Assembly: GCF_005222845.1 (NCBI RefSeq)
Contig: NZ_STFZ01000007.1
Coordinates: 62,001 to 126,000, forward strand
Source of the DNA: Rhizobium sp. FY34
GTDB taxonomy: Bacteria > Pseudomonadota > Alphaproteobacteria > Rhizobiales > Rhizobiaceae
Length of the DNA stretch: 64,000 nt
Direction of reading: 5' to 3'
Part shown: one piece after another, positions 55,663 to 64,000 of the stretch
How the letters are laid out: each line of letters begins with the position of its first letter
How positions within the stretch are numbered: position 1 is the first letter of the stretch
Notes under the pieces: model-generated
The model's database searches: none
Told to the model about the DNA's origin: nothing
What the model saw: the letters and a program-made list of their open reading frames with translations, nothing else
Position numbers and translations under genes: made by a program

Positions 55663-56126
55663 GGAGCAGTTCCAGCCGGCGCGCCCACTGCAGGGGCTGC
55701 CGGTGCCGGAAGGGTTTCAAGTCCGACCAACGCGATCTTCAGATAGCCGGCATCGCGCAAAAGGTTCATTACTTCCATGAACTGGCCGTAATCGACGGAC
55801 TTGTCGGCCCGCAGAAAGACCCGCGTGTCCTTGTTGCCGCCGGTTGTCCGTTCCAGCGCTGAGGCCAACTGGTCGCGTTGCACCACATCATTGCCGATAC
55901 TGAGCGAAAGATCCTCCTTCACCGTCAGATAGAGCGGCTCCGGCGGCCTCTGCGCCGGCGTGGCCGTTGATGCAGGCAGGTCCACATTGACATCGACGGT
56001 GGCAAGCGGTGCTGCCACCATGAAGATGATCAGGAGAACCAGCATCACGTCGATGAAGGGCGTGACGTTGATTTCATGGTTTTCCGGCAGGTCGTCGCCG
56101 TGGTTCTCGCGGATGCCACCGGCCAT
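55659..56126 (-). CDS. exbD: ExbD proton-channel subunit
   Basis: The 155-residue protein has one membrane helix with the essential aspartate in NVTPFIDVMLVLLIIFMVA and a periplasmic domain with RADKSVDYGQFMEVMNLLRDAG. A Pro/Ala-rich tail follows. It works with ExbB to energise TonB. It starts 3 bp after the exbB stop and overlaps tonB. Confidence 0.95.
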   Translation of the reverse strand: MAGGIRENHGDDLPENHEINVTPFIDVMLVLLIIFMVAAPLATVDVNVDLPASTATPAQRPPEPLYLTVKEDLSLSIGNDVVQRDQLASALERTTGGNKDTRVFLRADKSVDYGQFMEVMNLLRDAGYLKIALVGLETLPAPAAPAVGAPAGTAP

Positions 56127-56129
56127 TGC

Positions 56130-57152
56130 TCACTCTCCTGCGACAAGCGAGACCGTGGATTTCGCCTTCATACCAGGGGGAACCTTGCGGAAATCGAGAT
56201 CGCGGCTGACCAGACGCTCCACACCGGCTGCGGCATCGGCCAGAAGCTGGCGATAGCCGGTGATGGAGCGAGCAAAGATATTGTAGATCACGACAGCCGG
56301 GATGGCGGCGACGAGGCCGATGGCGGTTGCCAGGAGCGCCTCGGCAATGCCGGGGGCAACGACTGCCAGATTGGTGGTCTGCGATTCGGAAATGCCGATA
56401 AACGAGTTCATGATGCCCCAAACGGTGCCGAACAAACCGACGAAGGGACCGACCGAACCGATCGTGGCCAGTGCTCCTGTGCCGCGCATCATACGGCGCC
56501 CGGCAAAGGCCTCGATCCGGCCAAGTGTCGAGGAGACGCGCTCTTTCACGCCGCTGTTTTCAGCATAATCCAGCGCACCTTCGGACAACTGCAGTTCAAG
56601 GGCTGCCTGGCGCAGCATCTGGGCGGCAGGGCCGTTGCGGCGCTCGGTGGCCGCGAGCGCTTCCGACAGCGTTCTCGAACCACTGATGGCCTTGATGACC
56701 GCATGTGCACGGCGCCTTGCGCCTGCCAATTCCAGCGATTTGGCCAGCCACACTGTCCATGTCATCAGCGAGGCCAGCGCTAGGCCGATCATCACGCTTT
56801 TGACCACCCAGTCGGCGGCCATGAACATGCCAACGGGTGACAGGTCATGGGGAATATCGCTGCGGCCGGGTGGCTGCAGCAATTGTGTCAGAAGTCCCTC
56901 GGACTCTGTTGCCTGCTCCTCAGCCAAGGGCGCTGCCGTTATCGCAGGGACAGGCGGCGTTTCGCTGGCGGGTTGTATCGGCGCAGAGGTTGCGGCCGGA
57001 CTGGCCAATTCGGGTGCGGTCTGGGCAAAGGCGAGGGGAGCGGCCATCACGGCGCCGGCAAGGATCGCTACCAGCAGGTTGGCGCGTGCGGCTCGCGGTT
57101 TGCCCTTCAGCCGGTATCCGGCAGTCACGGCGGCTGGGCGAAGGATCGACAT
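56130..57152 (-). CDS. exbB: ExbB proton-channel subunit with long N-terminal extension
   Basis: The 340-residue protein has a signal-like segment (about 22-45, ANLLVAILAGAVMAAPLAFA), a 60-residue Ala/Pro-rich extension, then the ExbB/TolQ core with three membrane helices and SVGPFVGLFGTVWGIMNSF. The extension is common in alphaproteobacterial ExbB. GGAG spaced 7 nt before ATG 57152 is the best start. It is first gene of exbB-exbD-tonB; its promoter lies in the 218-bp gap to the infB terminator. No iron-box identified. Confidence 0.93.
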   Translation of the reverse strand: MSILRPAAVTAGYRLKGKPRAARANLLVAILAGAVMAAPLAFAQTAPELASPAATSAPIQPASETPPVPAITAAPLAEEQATESEGLLTQLLQPPGRSDIPHDLSPVGMFMAADWVVKSVMIGLALASLMTWTVWLAKSLELAGARRRAHAVIKAISGSRTLSEALAATERRNGPAAQMLRQAALELQLSEGALDYAENSGVKERVSSTLGRIEAFAGRRMMRGTGALATIGSVGPFVGLFGTVWGIMNSFIGISESQTTNLAVVAPGIAEALLATAIGLVAAIPAVVIYNIFARSITGYRQLLADAAAGVERLVSRDLDFRKVPPGMKAKSTVSLVAGE

Positions 57153-57370
57153 GGGCAAACTCCGGATGTGCATGATTTGGAAGGCGCTACGCCGCAAAGG
57201 CCCTTCTCCGGCAAGCGCAGGATACGAAAGCCCAGGGTTGTCACCTCTAGCTTCCGCTCACTCTGTCTTGTCTACCCGATAATAAACTTGAGTTCTTTTG
57301 GCAACTATAATGTGCGCGTGACACAAAGAGAATCGCACGCAATGCCGTGCAGATACCGCGCCAGTAGCGA

Positions 57371-57397
57371 AAAACGCCGGACCCAAGGGCCCGGCGT
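57371..57397 (-). terminator. Terminator of the rimP-nusA-infB operon
   Basis: On the minus strand CGCCGGGCCC-TT-GGGTCCGGCG forms a long stem with one mismatch, followed by TTTTT. It is 24 bp after the infB stop, so this operon ends here and does not continue to rbfA. Confidence 0.93.
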
Positions 57398-57420
57398 TTG
57401 ATGGTAAAACCTGCGCGCGA

Positions 57421-60150
57421 TCAGAGCGTGCGGGTGATGTGCTCCACGCGGAAGCACTCGATCGTGTCGCCGGCGCGGATGTCTTCGTAGTTCTCGAAGG
57501 CCATGCCGCATTCCTGTCCCATCGGCACGTCGGTGACTTCGTCCTTGAAGCGCTTGAGCGTCTTGAGCTTGCCTTCGTGGATGACGACGTTGTCGCGCAC
57601 CAGGCGCACGCCAGCCCCACGTTCGACCTTGCCCTCGATGACACGGCAACCCGCGACCTTGCCGGTCTTGGTGATGTTGAACACTTCGAGGATCTCGGCA
57701 TTGCCGAGGAAGGTTTCGCGACGCTCCGGTGACAGAAGGCCCGACATCGCTGCCTTCACGTCATCCACCAGGTCGTAGATGATATTGTAGTAGCGGATCT
57801 CGATGCCTTCGCGCTCGGACAGTGTGCGGGCCTGCGGATTTGCACGAACGTTGAAGCCGATGATGGCGGCGTTCGAAGCTTCCGCAAGCGCGATATCCGA
57901 CTCGGTGATACCACCGGCACCCGAATGCACGATGCGTGCACGCACTTCGTCGGTTCCCAGCTTGTCGAGTGCGCCGATAATGGCTTCGATCGAGCCCTGG
58001 ACGTCGCCCTTGATGACCAGCGGGAATTCCTTGAAGCCGGTGTTCTGGAGCTGGCTCATCATCTGCTCCAGCGAACCACGCTGGCCAGACTGACGGGCTG
58101 CGGCCTTGTCGCGGGCCAGACGCTGACGATACTCGGAGATCTCGCGGGCGCGGGCTTCGTTCTCGACGACGGCAAAACGGTCACCGGCAGCCGGCGTACC
58201 AGACAGGCCGAGAACTTCGACCGGCATGGCAGGGCCCGCTTCCTTGACGTGTACACCCTTGTCGTTGACGAGGGCGCGAACGCGGCCCCACTGATCGCCG
58301 GCAACGATGATCTGGCCGGGGCGCAGCGTGCCCTTCTGGATCAGGACCGTGGCCACGGAGCCGCGACCACGATCGAGTTGGGCTTCGATGACGGTGCCTT
58401 CGGCCGTGCGGCTCGGATCTGCCTTCAGGTCGAGGATTTCGGCCTGCAGCAGGATGGCTTCGAGCAGCTTGTCGAGGTTGAGACGGTTCTTGGCCGAAAC
58501 TTCCACGTCGAGCACTTCACCGCCGAGCGATTCCACGAAGACTTCGTGCTGCAGAAGCTGCTGGCGCACCTTCTCCGGCTTGGCTTCGTGCTTGTCGATC
58601 TTGTTGATCGCCACGATGATCGGCACGCCGGCAGCCTTGGCATGGTTGATGGATTCGATCGTCTGCGGCATCACGCTGTCATCGGCGGCAACCACCAGAA
58701 CGGCGATATCGGTGGCCTGCGCACCACGGGCACGCATGGCCGTGAAGGCGGCGTGGCCGGGGGTGTCGATGAAGGTGATCTTCTGGCCGTTCTGCTCGAC
58801 CTGATAGGCGCCGATATGCTGGGTGATGCCACCGGCTTCGCCCGATACGACCGAGGTCTTGCGGATGGCGTCGAGCAGCGAGGTCTTGCCGTGGTCGACG
58901 TGACCCATGATCGTGACGACCGGGGGACGCGAGACCAGTTCGCCTTCGTCGTCCTGGACGTTGAAAATGCCTTCTTCAACGTCTGATTCCGACACGCGCT
59001 TGACCGTGTGGCCGAATTCGGTGGCGATGATTTCAGCCAGATCGGCGTCGATGACGTCGCCCGGCTTCATCATCTGGCCTTCCTTCATCAGGTACTTGAT
59101 CACGTCAACGGCGCGCTCGGACATGCGCTGCGACAGTTCCTGAATGGTGATCGTTTCCGGCAGGATGACCTCGCGCATAACCTTTTCGCGGGTTTCCTGC
59201 ATCTGGCTGCGACGGAACTTTTCCTGGCGGCGACGGGTCGCGGCCATGGAGCGGCCACGGGCATTGCCATCGTCATCCGTGCTGACCGTGGTCACCGTCA
59301 GCTTGCCGCGGCGTCGGTCTTCCTCGACCTTCGGGCGGGCAGGCACCTTTGCTGGCACCGGTGCCGTGACCTTGCCACGGTTCGGCGCGCCACGGGCGGG
59401 ACCGCGATCATCGTCCTCTTCGCCGCTCTTGCGGCCACGCACGACGCCGGGCTGTGCAGGGGCAGCAGCCGGGGTCACCGTGCGCGGTGCCTGCGGACGG
59501 CCATCATTTGTGCGGGCAACGACTGGTGCCGGTGCCGGGGCAGCCGGCACTTCGACGGGCGCCGGTGCCGCAACGGGCGCTTCTGCGGCCCGAAGCTTGG
59601 CTTCAGCGGCCAGACGCTCGTCCTCGGCCTTCTGCTCGATGGCGCGCTGCGCTTCCTCGATCTTGCGGCGGGCTTCATCTTCGGCGCGCTGCTTGGCTTC
59701 GATGATATCACGGGCCTGGGCTTCTGCGAGCGCACGGCGACGGGCGTCCATTTCGCTGGCCGACAGATCGTGAAGAACCGCACCACGTGGCCGGTCGGGC
59801 TGGCGTTGCGGCGTGGACTGCGGGCGCTGCGGCGCATTCTGCTGCGAGCGGTTATTGTTCTGGTTCGGCTGGTGCGGACGCGGTGCCTGGGGACGAGCCT
59901 CCTGCACAGGGCGCTGCGGCGCCGGAGCCGGTTCGATCGGACGCGGCGCGGGTGCTGCAACAACCGGCGTGATCGGCTTTTCGTCTTCCGGGCGCAGCGG
60001 GCGGCGCTTGCGCGTCTCCACCACGACCGCCTTGGTGCGACCGCGACCCATGTCCTGGCGCACGGTACCCTGGCTCGTCCCCGAAGGCTTCAGGGTGAGG
60101 GTCTTCTTGCCCGTAACGCTGAGTGTGTTGTCGTCTTTACTATCGGTCAT
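57421..60150 (-). CDS. infB: Translation initiation factor IF-2
   Basis: The 909-residue GTPase places initiator tRNA on the 30S subunit. The N-terminal half is low complexity (Ala/Pro/Arg/Glu, including [19 protein letters not shown]). The G domain starts near residue 415 with [13 protein letters not shown], then DTPGHAAF and [10 protein letters not shown]; domains II to IV follow, with the C-terminus ending [10 protein letters not shown]. It is last gene of rimP-nusA-ylxR-infB. In relatives rbfA follows directly; here a terminator follows. Confidence 0.97.
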   Translation of the reverse strand: MTDSKDDNTLSVTGKKTLTLKPSGTSQGTVRQDMGRGRTKAVVVETRKRRPLRPEDEKPITPVVAAPAPRPIEPAPAPQRPVQEARPQAPRPHQPNQNNNRSQQNAPQRPQSTPQRQPDRPRGAVLHDLSASEMDARRRALAEAQARDIIEAKQRAEDEARRKIEEAQRAIEQKAEDERLAAEAKLRAAEAPVAAPAPVEVPAAPAPAPVVARTNDGRPQAPRTVTPAAAPAQPGVVRGRKSGEEDDDRGPARGAPNRGKVTAPVPAKVPARPKVEEDRRRGKLTVTTVSTDDDGNARGRSMAATRRRQEKFRRSQMQETREKVMREVILPETITIQELSQRMSERAVDVIKYLMKEGQMMKPGDVIDADLAEIIATEFGHTVKRVSESDVEEGIFNVQDDEGELVSRPPVVTIMGHVDHGKTSLLDAIRKTSVVSGEAGGITQHIGAYQVEQNGQKITFIDTPGHAAFTAMRARGAQATDIAVLVVAADDSVMPQTIESINHAKAAGVPIIVAINKIDKHEAKPEKVRQQLLQHEVFVESLGGEVLDVEVSAKNRLNLDKLLEAILLQAEILDLKADPSRTAEGTVIEAQLDRGRGSVATVLIQKGTLRPGQIIVAGDQWGRVRALVNDKGVHVKEAGPAMPVEVLGLSGTPAAGDRFAVVENEARAREISEYRQRLARDKAAARQSGQRGSLEQMMSQLQNTGFKEFPLVIKGDVQGSIEAIIGALDKLGTDEVRARIVHSGAGGITESDIALAEASNAAIIGFNVRANPQARTLSEREGIEIRYYNIIYDLVDDVKAAMSGLLSPERRETFLGNAEILEVFNITKTGKVAGCRVIEGKVERGAGVRLVRDNVVIHEGKLKTLKRFKDEVTDVPMGQECGMAFENYEDIRAGDTIECFRVEHITRTL

Positions 60151-60251
60151 CCGTTCCTGTTCCTTCCGACAGGAACAGAGATGGAAACCATCAAATCCTG
60201 TCGTTCAATACAACTGTCCAATGCGGCTGCCGGCGAATGCCGGTGACCACG

Positions 60252-60938
60252 TCATGTCTCTGACCGGCCAGCGCCGCCATTTGCTCCGGATTGACCGCCA
60301 TTGCGGTACGTATCGAGCATGGTTGCGCGTTTCACTACACCTTCACCCGCCTGTCCGGCAAGCGCCGCAGCATGGATAAAAGCATTCTGACCCATCAGTT
60401 CGTCCATTTCGGCCGAGGTAAAGAGCCGGAAGGAGGCGATCTCCATTTCAGCATCCGTTCCAAGCCGCCAGGCCTTGCGGGCCTGGTCAATCTTTCTCAC
60501 GCCGTCTGCTGCGGCATCCACGGCGTGAAACACGCCTGCGGCCTGGCCGGAGCGGATGGCCGCATCCACTTTCGTCGCGCCAGTGACGAACTGGCCGGCC
60601 TTGCGCGCCATGTTCATCATGCCGGCAAGATCGGCTGACAAAAGCCGGTCCACCAGGTCGCCGAGATCCGGCGACGGCTTCACATCCGTCTTCAGCGCGC
60701 GGGCAAACAGCTTGCGCTGCATGGCCCGCTCCACCAGGCTGCGGTCTGCCTTGATCCAGCAGCCACGACCCGGCAGTTGCCGCTTCAGATCCGGAACGAC
60801 ACCGCCATCCGGCGATGCCACGAAACGGATGAGCATGTCCGGCGATGTTGCCTCGCGCGTGACAATGCAGGTGCGATCATTCACGACCAGCTCCCCATCG
60901 TCAGCGTCCGTTTCACCGGCAGTCTCGGCCGCAATCAT
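60252..60938 (-). CDS. YlxR/DUF448 RNA-binding protein with L7Ae-like domain
   Basis: The 228-residue protein has an N-terminal YlxR domain (NDRTCIVTREATSPDMLIRF, LPGRGCWIKADRSLVERA) and an L7Ae-like C-terminal part (MNMARKAGQFVTGATKVDAA). It is found between nusA and infB in most bacteria; YlxR/RnpM binds RNase P RNA in some. The start overlaps the nusA stop (ATGA). Confidence 0.92.
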   Translation of the reverse strand: MIAAETAGETDADDGELVVNDRTCIVTREATSPDMLIRFVASPDGGVVPDLKRQLPGRGCWIKADRSLVERAMQRKLFARALKTDVKPSPDLGDLVDRLLSADLAGMMNMARKAGQFVTGATKVDAAIRSGQAAGVFHAVDAAADGVRKIDQARKAWRLGTDAEMEIASFRLFTSAEMDELMGQNAFIHAAALAGQAGEGVVKRATMLDTYRNGGQSGANGGAGRSET

Positions 60939-62557
60939 TCCTGAACTGCGGCGTCCGCCTCCTCGTCAGCTTCGGCGGTTTCAGCCTCGGCCATCTGCTT
61001 GTCGAGATCTTCCTGGGTGATCCAGCCTGCCAGAAGACGGGCCTGCACGATCATGTTTTCTGCCTCAACGCGCGACACGTCGAACTTCGAGAACAGACCT
61101 TCGAATTTCTTCGTCTCGCCATCCTTGCGCTCGGACCAGCCGATCAGGTCGTCGGCGGCGCAGCCGGCGAAATCTTCCACCGACTTGATGCCGTCTTCAC
61201 CCAGGGCCACCAGCATCTTGGCCGTCAGGCCCTCGATCTGGCGCAATTCATCCTGAACGCCAAGTGCAACGCGCTTGGCATCCATTTCCGCCTCAATGCG
61301 ATCCAGATAATCGCGGGCACGCATCTGGATTTCGCTGGCGGTATCTTCGTCAAAGCCATCGATCGAGGCGATTTCGTCGAGATCCACATAGGCCAGTTCT
61401 TCGACCTGCGCGAAGCCTTCGGAGGCCAGAACCTGTCCGACCATTTCGTCGACATCGAGCGAATTCATGAACAGGTTGGTGCGTTCGTTGAATTCCTTCT
61501 GGCGGCGTTCCGATTCCTCGGCTTCCGTCATGATGTCGATATCCCAGCCGGTCAGCTGCGAGGCCAGACGCACGTTCTGACCGCGACGGCCGATGGCCAG
61601 CGACAGCTGCTCATCCGGCACCACGACTTCGATGCGCTCTGCATCTTCGTCAAGCACGACCTTGGCGACTTCCGCCGGCTGCAATGCGTTGACGATGAAT
61701 GAGGCCGGATCCTGGCTCCACGGAATGATGTCGATCTTCTCGCCCTGCAATTCGCCGACAACGGCCTGAACGCGCGAGCCGCGCATACCGACGCAGGCGC
61801 CGACCGGATCGATCGAGCTGTCATTGGAAATCACGGCGATCTTGGCGCGCGAACCCGGATCACGGGCCACCGACTTGATCTGGATGATGCCGTCGTAGAT
61901 TTCCGGCACTTCCATGGTGAAGAGCTTGACCATGAACTGCGGATGGGTACGCGACAGGAAAATTTGCGGACCACGCTGTTCGCGGCGCACATCGTAGACA
62001 TAGGCGCGCACGCGGTCGCCATAGCGCATGTTTTCACGCGGGATCATCTCGTCACGACGGATGATGCCTTCGCCACGGCCCAGATCGACGATCACATTGC
62101 CATATTCGACGCGCTTGACCGTGCCGTTGATGATTTCGCCGACGCGATCCTTGAACTCGTCGAACTGACGGTCACGCTCGGCTTCGCGCACCTTTTGCAC
62201 GATGACCTGCTTGGCCGACTGTGCCGCGATACGGCCGAAATCCATCGGCGGCAGCGGATCGGCAATGAAGTCGCCGATCTTGGCATCGACATTGCGGTCA
62301 CGGGCCAGAGCCAGCGGGATCTGCGTCGTATAGTCTTCCGCGTGATCGACGACTTCCAGAAGACGCTGCAGGCGGATTTCGCCGGTCTTCGAGTTGATGT
62401 CGGCGCGGATATTGCTTTCGGTGCCGTAACGCGAGCGGGCCGCCTTCTGGATCGCGTCAGCCATGGCGGCCAGCACGATCTCGCGGTCGATGACCTTTTC
62501 GCGCGCAACTGCATCTGCAATCTGCAGAAGTTCTAGCCGGTTCGCACTCACTGCCAT
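60935..62557 (-). CDS. nusA: Transcription termination/antitermination factor NusA
   Basis: The 540-residue protein has the N-terminal RNA-polymerase-binding domain (LELLQIADAVAREKVIDREI), an S1 domain (GEIINGTVKRVEYGNVIVDL), two KH domains (CVGMRGSRVQAVVGELQGE and LAIGRRGQNVRLASQLTGW) and C-terminal acidic helix-hairpin-helix repeats. It modulates pausing and rRNA antitermination. It overlaps the ylxR gene by ATGA and lies 57 bp after rimP. Confidence 0.96.
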   Translation of the reverse strand: MAVSANRLELLQIADAVAREKVIDREIVLAAMADAIQKAARSRYGTESNIRADINSKTGEIRLQRLLEVVDHAEDYTTQIPLALARDRNVDAKIGDFIADPLPPMDFGRIAAQSAKQVIVQKVREAERDRQFDEFKDRVGEIINGTVKRVEYGNVIVDLGRGEGIIRRDEMIPRENMRYGDRVRAYVYDVRREQRGPQIFLSRTHPQFMVKLFTMEVPEIYDGIIQIKSVARDPGSRAKIAVISNDSSIDPVGACVGMRGSRVQAVVGELQGEKIDIIPWSQDPASFIVNALQPAEVAKVVLDEDAERIEVVVPDEQLSLAIGRRGQNVRLASQLTGWDIDIMTEAEESERRQKEFNERTNLFMNSLDVDEMVGQVLASEGFAQVEELAYVDLDEIASIDGFDEDTASEIQMRARDYLDRIEAEMDAKRVALGVQDELRQIEGLTAKMLVALGEDGIKSVEDFAGCAADDLIGWSERKDGETKKFEGLFSKFDVSRVEAENMIVQARLLAGWITQEDLDKQMAEAETAEADEEADAAVQE

Positions 62558-62614
62558 TGTCGTCGGTCTCCGTAGATCGAATTGTGCAGCCCTCCGGTGG
62601 AGGGGCTGAAATGT

Positions 62615-63202
62615 TTACTCGTCGTCTTCGCCGTTCTGGTTCGCGGCTTGCGCCTTGGCCAGCTTGTCGGCTCTCAGTGCATCGCGGATCAGATCATCCG
62701 TCAAAATCAGCTTGCCCTCGGCCAGCGCCGAATAGGGAATGGTCACACGCGCTTCTTCGCCATAGGCAGGTTGATCCCGCTCCAGCGTAAAGCCGTTTTC
62801 GTCCGTCTCGACGATCTTGCCGCGGAAACGCTTGCGTCCGTCGAGAAGCACGGAGGTCTCGCATTTCACCAGATGGCCGCTCCAGCGGACAAAATCCGAC
62901 TTGCGAACCATGGGCCGGTCGATACCGGGCGAAGACACTTCCAGATGATACGCCTTGTCGATCGGATCATCCACATCAAGAACCGGTGACACGGCCGTGG
63001 ACACGGCTTCGCAATCCTGGACGGTCATTGTGCCGTCATTGCGCTCGCACATGATCTGCAGCGTCAAACCATTCTGGTTCAAGAGGCGGACCCGCACGAG
63101 ACGGAAATCCATGGCATCGAGCGTCGGCTCGATGATTTCGGCGACCCTAAGGTCGAGGCCTGTCTCGACAACGAGACGCGGTTCCTTTTGGCTATCCTGC
63201 AT
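62615..63202 (-). CDS. rimP: Ribosome maturation factor RimP
   Basis: The 195-residue 30S assembly factor includes [38 protein letters not shown] and [19 protein letters not shown]. The start is ATG 63202 ([15 protein letters not shown]); the frame is open to 63262. It is first gene of rimP-nusA-ylxR-infB. The promoter must lie in the 240-bp gap to the divergent MFS gene, where I see no clear -35/-10 pair. Confidence 0.94.
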   Translation of the reverse strand: MQDSQKEPRLVVETGLDLRVAEIIEPTLDAMDFRLVRVRLLNQNGLTLQIMCERNDGTMTVQDCEAVSTAVSPVLDVDDPIDKAYHLEVSSPGIDRPMVRKSDFVRWSGHLVKCETSVLLDGRKRFRGKIVETDENGFTLERDQPAYGEEARVTIPYSALAEGKLILTDDLIRDALRADKLAKAQAANQNGEDDE

Positions 63203-63443
63203 TTGGTCTTTCGGCGCTGTCGCCGTCCCGGCGATGATGCTGCAGATCCGACCGCCTAACAAAAAAGAGCGGGTCCTTGTCAGGCCCCACCCTTCATCTG
63301 ACGATCAAGAATTTAAAAGTGCTATACGCCGTCGGTGCCCAGAATGCAAGGGCAGCGCGCTTTCCTGCAAAGCGGCATCTTTTCCGCTTGCCGCCGGTGA
63401 TGTGGCGTCTAATTTGATGACATCAGACGATAGTATCTTACGC

Positions 63444-64000
63444 ATGAGGTTTACCGTGCCCGAGCGGGTCTCCCCCCTGGCGCCTTTCGGTCACCAGACA
63501 TTCCGCACCATCTGGATTGCCAGTATCGCGTCCAATTTCGGTGGCCTGATCCAGGCCGTGGGCGCTGCCTGGATGATGACGGCGATTTCTTCTTCCGAAA
63601 ACATGGTGGCGCTGGTGCAATCGTCCACCGCGCTGCCCATCATGCTGTTTTCGCTGGTGGCGGGCGCACTGGCGGATAATTACAATCGCCGCAGCATCAT
63701 GCTGACGGCGCAAGCCTTCATGCTGGCAATGTCGATACTGCTCACCGCCTTTGCCTTTCTCGGTCTGTTGACACCCTGGCTGCTGCTCTCCTTCACCTTT
63801 CTGATCGGCTGCGGAACGGCGCTCAACAATCCCTCTTGGCAGGCCTCTGTGGGCGATCTTGTGCCGCGCGAGGTGCTGCCGGCCGCCGTGACCCTGAACA
63901 GTGTCGGCTTCAACATCACCCGCAGTGTCGGCCCGGCAATCGGCGGCGCCATCGTTGCTGCCTTCGGTGCAGCAGCCGCCTTTGCCGCCAATGCGCTCAG
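63444..64000 (+). CDS. MFS transporter, EntS/MFS_3-like (partial)
   Basis: The first 185 residues are visible; the 3' end is outside the window. They start MRFTVPERVSPLAPFGHQTF and show about five membrane helices, the MFS motif A-like GALADNYNRRSIML after helix 2, and AAVTLNSVGFNITRSVGPAIG typical of the MFS_3 (DUF894) exporter group. That group includes the enterobactin exporter EntS, but the substrate here is unknown. There is no strong ribosome site; a GTG four codons in is an alternative start. Confidence 0.85.
   Translation, partial: MRFTVPERVSPLAPFGHQTFRTIWIASIASNFGGLIQAVGAAWMMTAISSSENMVALVQSSTALPIMLFSLVAGALADNYNRRSIMLTAQAFMLAMSILLTAFAFLGLLTPWLLLSFTFLIGCGTALNNPSWQASVGDLVPREVLPAAVTLNSVGFNITRSVGPAIGGAIVAAFGAAAAFAANAL

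Noticed and set aside
57925..60246. Long plus frames (353 and 412 codons) opposite infB
   Set aside because: Shadows of the IF-2 gene, including its low-complexity N-terminal half. No protein features.

Overview
The window is a chromosomal segment of an alphaproteobacterium of the Rhizobiaceae (Agrobacterium/Rhizobium/Allorhizobium-like). The basis is gene content and order: a full ccoNOQP-ccoGHIS (fixNOQP-fixGHIS) set with FNR/FixK anaeroboxes, Irr next to fabA-fabB-fabI, cmk-rpsA, a TIGR02300 gene beside tRNA-Ala, and an sRNA of the anti-Shine-Dalgarno 'CCUCCUCCC' type. It is GC-rich and densely coding, so most long opposite-strand reading frames are shadows of real genes.

Layout: 0-0.6 kb, 3' truncated membrane diguanylate cyclase (-). 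0.7-9.5 kb, cbb3 oxidase structural operon ccoNOQP and assembly operon ccoGHIS (+), each behind an anaerobox, with a VapBC-like pair (toxin frameshifted) between them on the other strand. 9.6-10.3 kb, orphan ParA-like ATPase. 10.4-22.0 kb, a ten-gene chemosensory operon (-), in transcription order STAS, cheY, cheA, cheW, mcp, mcp, mcp, cheW, cheR, cheB. A divergent gene at 22.3-24.1 kb encodes a soluble MCP-like protein with a degenerate signalling tip. 24.1-26.2 kb, a siderophore-interacting flavoreductase and a DUF475/TerC-like membrane protein with a coupled small upstream ORF.

26.6-33.2 kb, rbfA-truB, a secreted serine-hydrolase-like gene, rpsO, pnp and a methyltransferase. 33.3-36.6 kb, fabA-fabB-fabI (-) and divergent irr (+). 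36.6-43.5 kb, small membrane and secreted proteins, a tryptophan-to-anthranilate operon (kynU-kynA-formamidase), a 3-methyladenine glycosylase and a zinc-ribbon protein. 43.8-46.2 kb, an AT-richer islet bounded by a 19-bp copy of the 3' end of tRNA-Ala(GGC). It carries an XRE/ImmA-IrrE gene, an unknown partner and a 52-bp palindromic operator, and no integrase.

46.4-50.4 kb, TIGR02300, a truncated EPSP-synthase-like gene at the usual aroA position, cmk and rpsA. 50.5-57.2 kb, a large disordered protein, an RNase D-like exonuclease, the sRNA with three anti-SD loops, an Ldh2-type dehydrogenase and exbB-exbD-tonB. 57.4-63.2 kb, rimP-nusA-ylxR-infB (-). 63.4-64 kb, the start of an MFS exporter.

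The rimP-nusA-infB and rbfA-truB-rpsO-pnp halves of the usual operon lie 31 kb apart on opposite strands, as a single inversion would leave them. Functional themes: microaerobic respiration and its copper supply, one self-contained chemosensory array, iron response (Irr, TonB, siderophore reductase), unsaturated fatty acid synthesis, and translation. Best candidates for undescribed biology: the tRNA-Ala islet module, the soluble MCP-like protein with the shared MCP tail motif, the aroA remnant, and two unannotated small ORFs.
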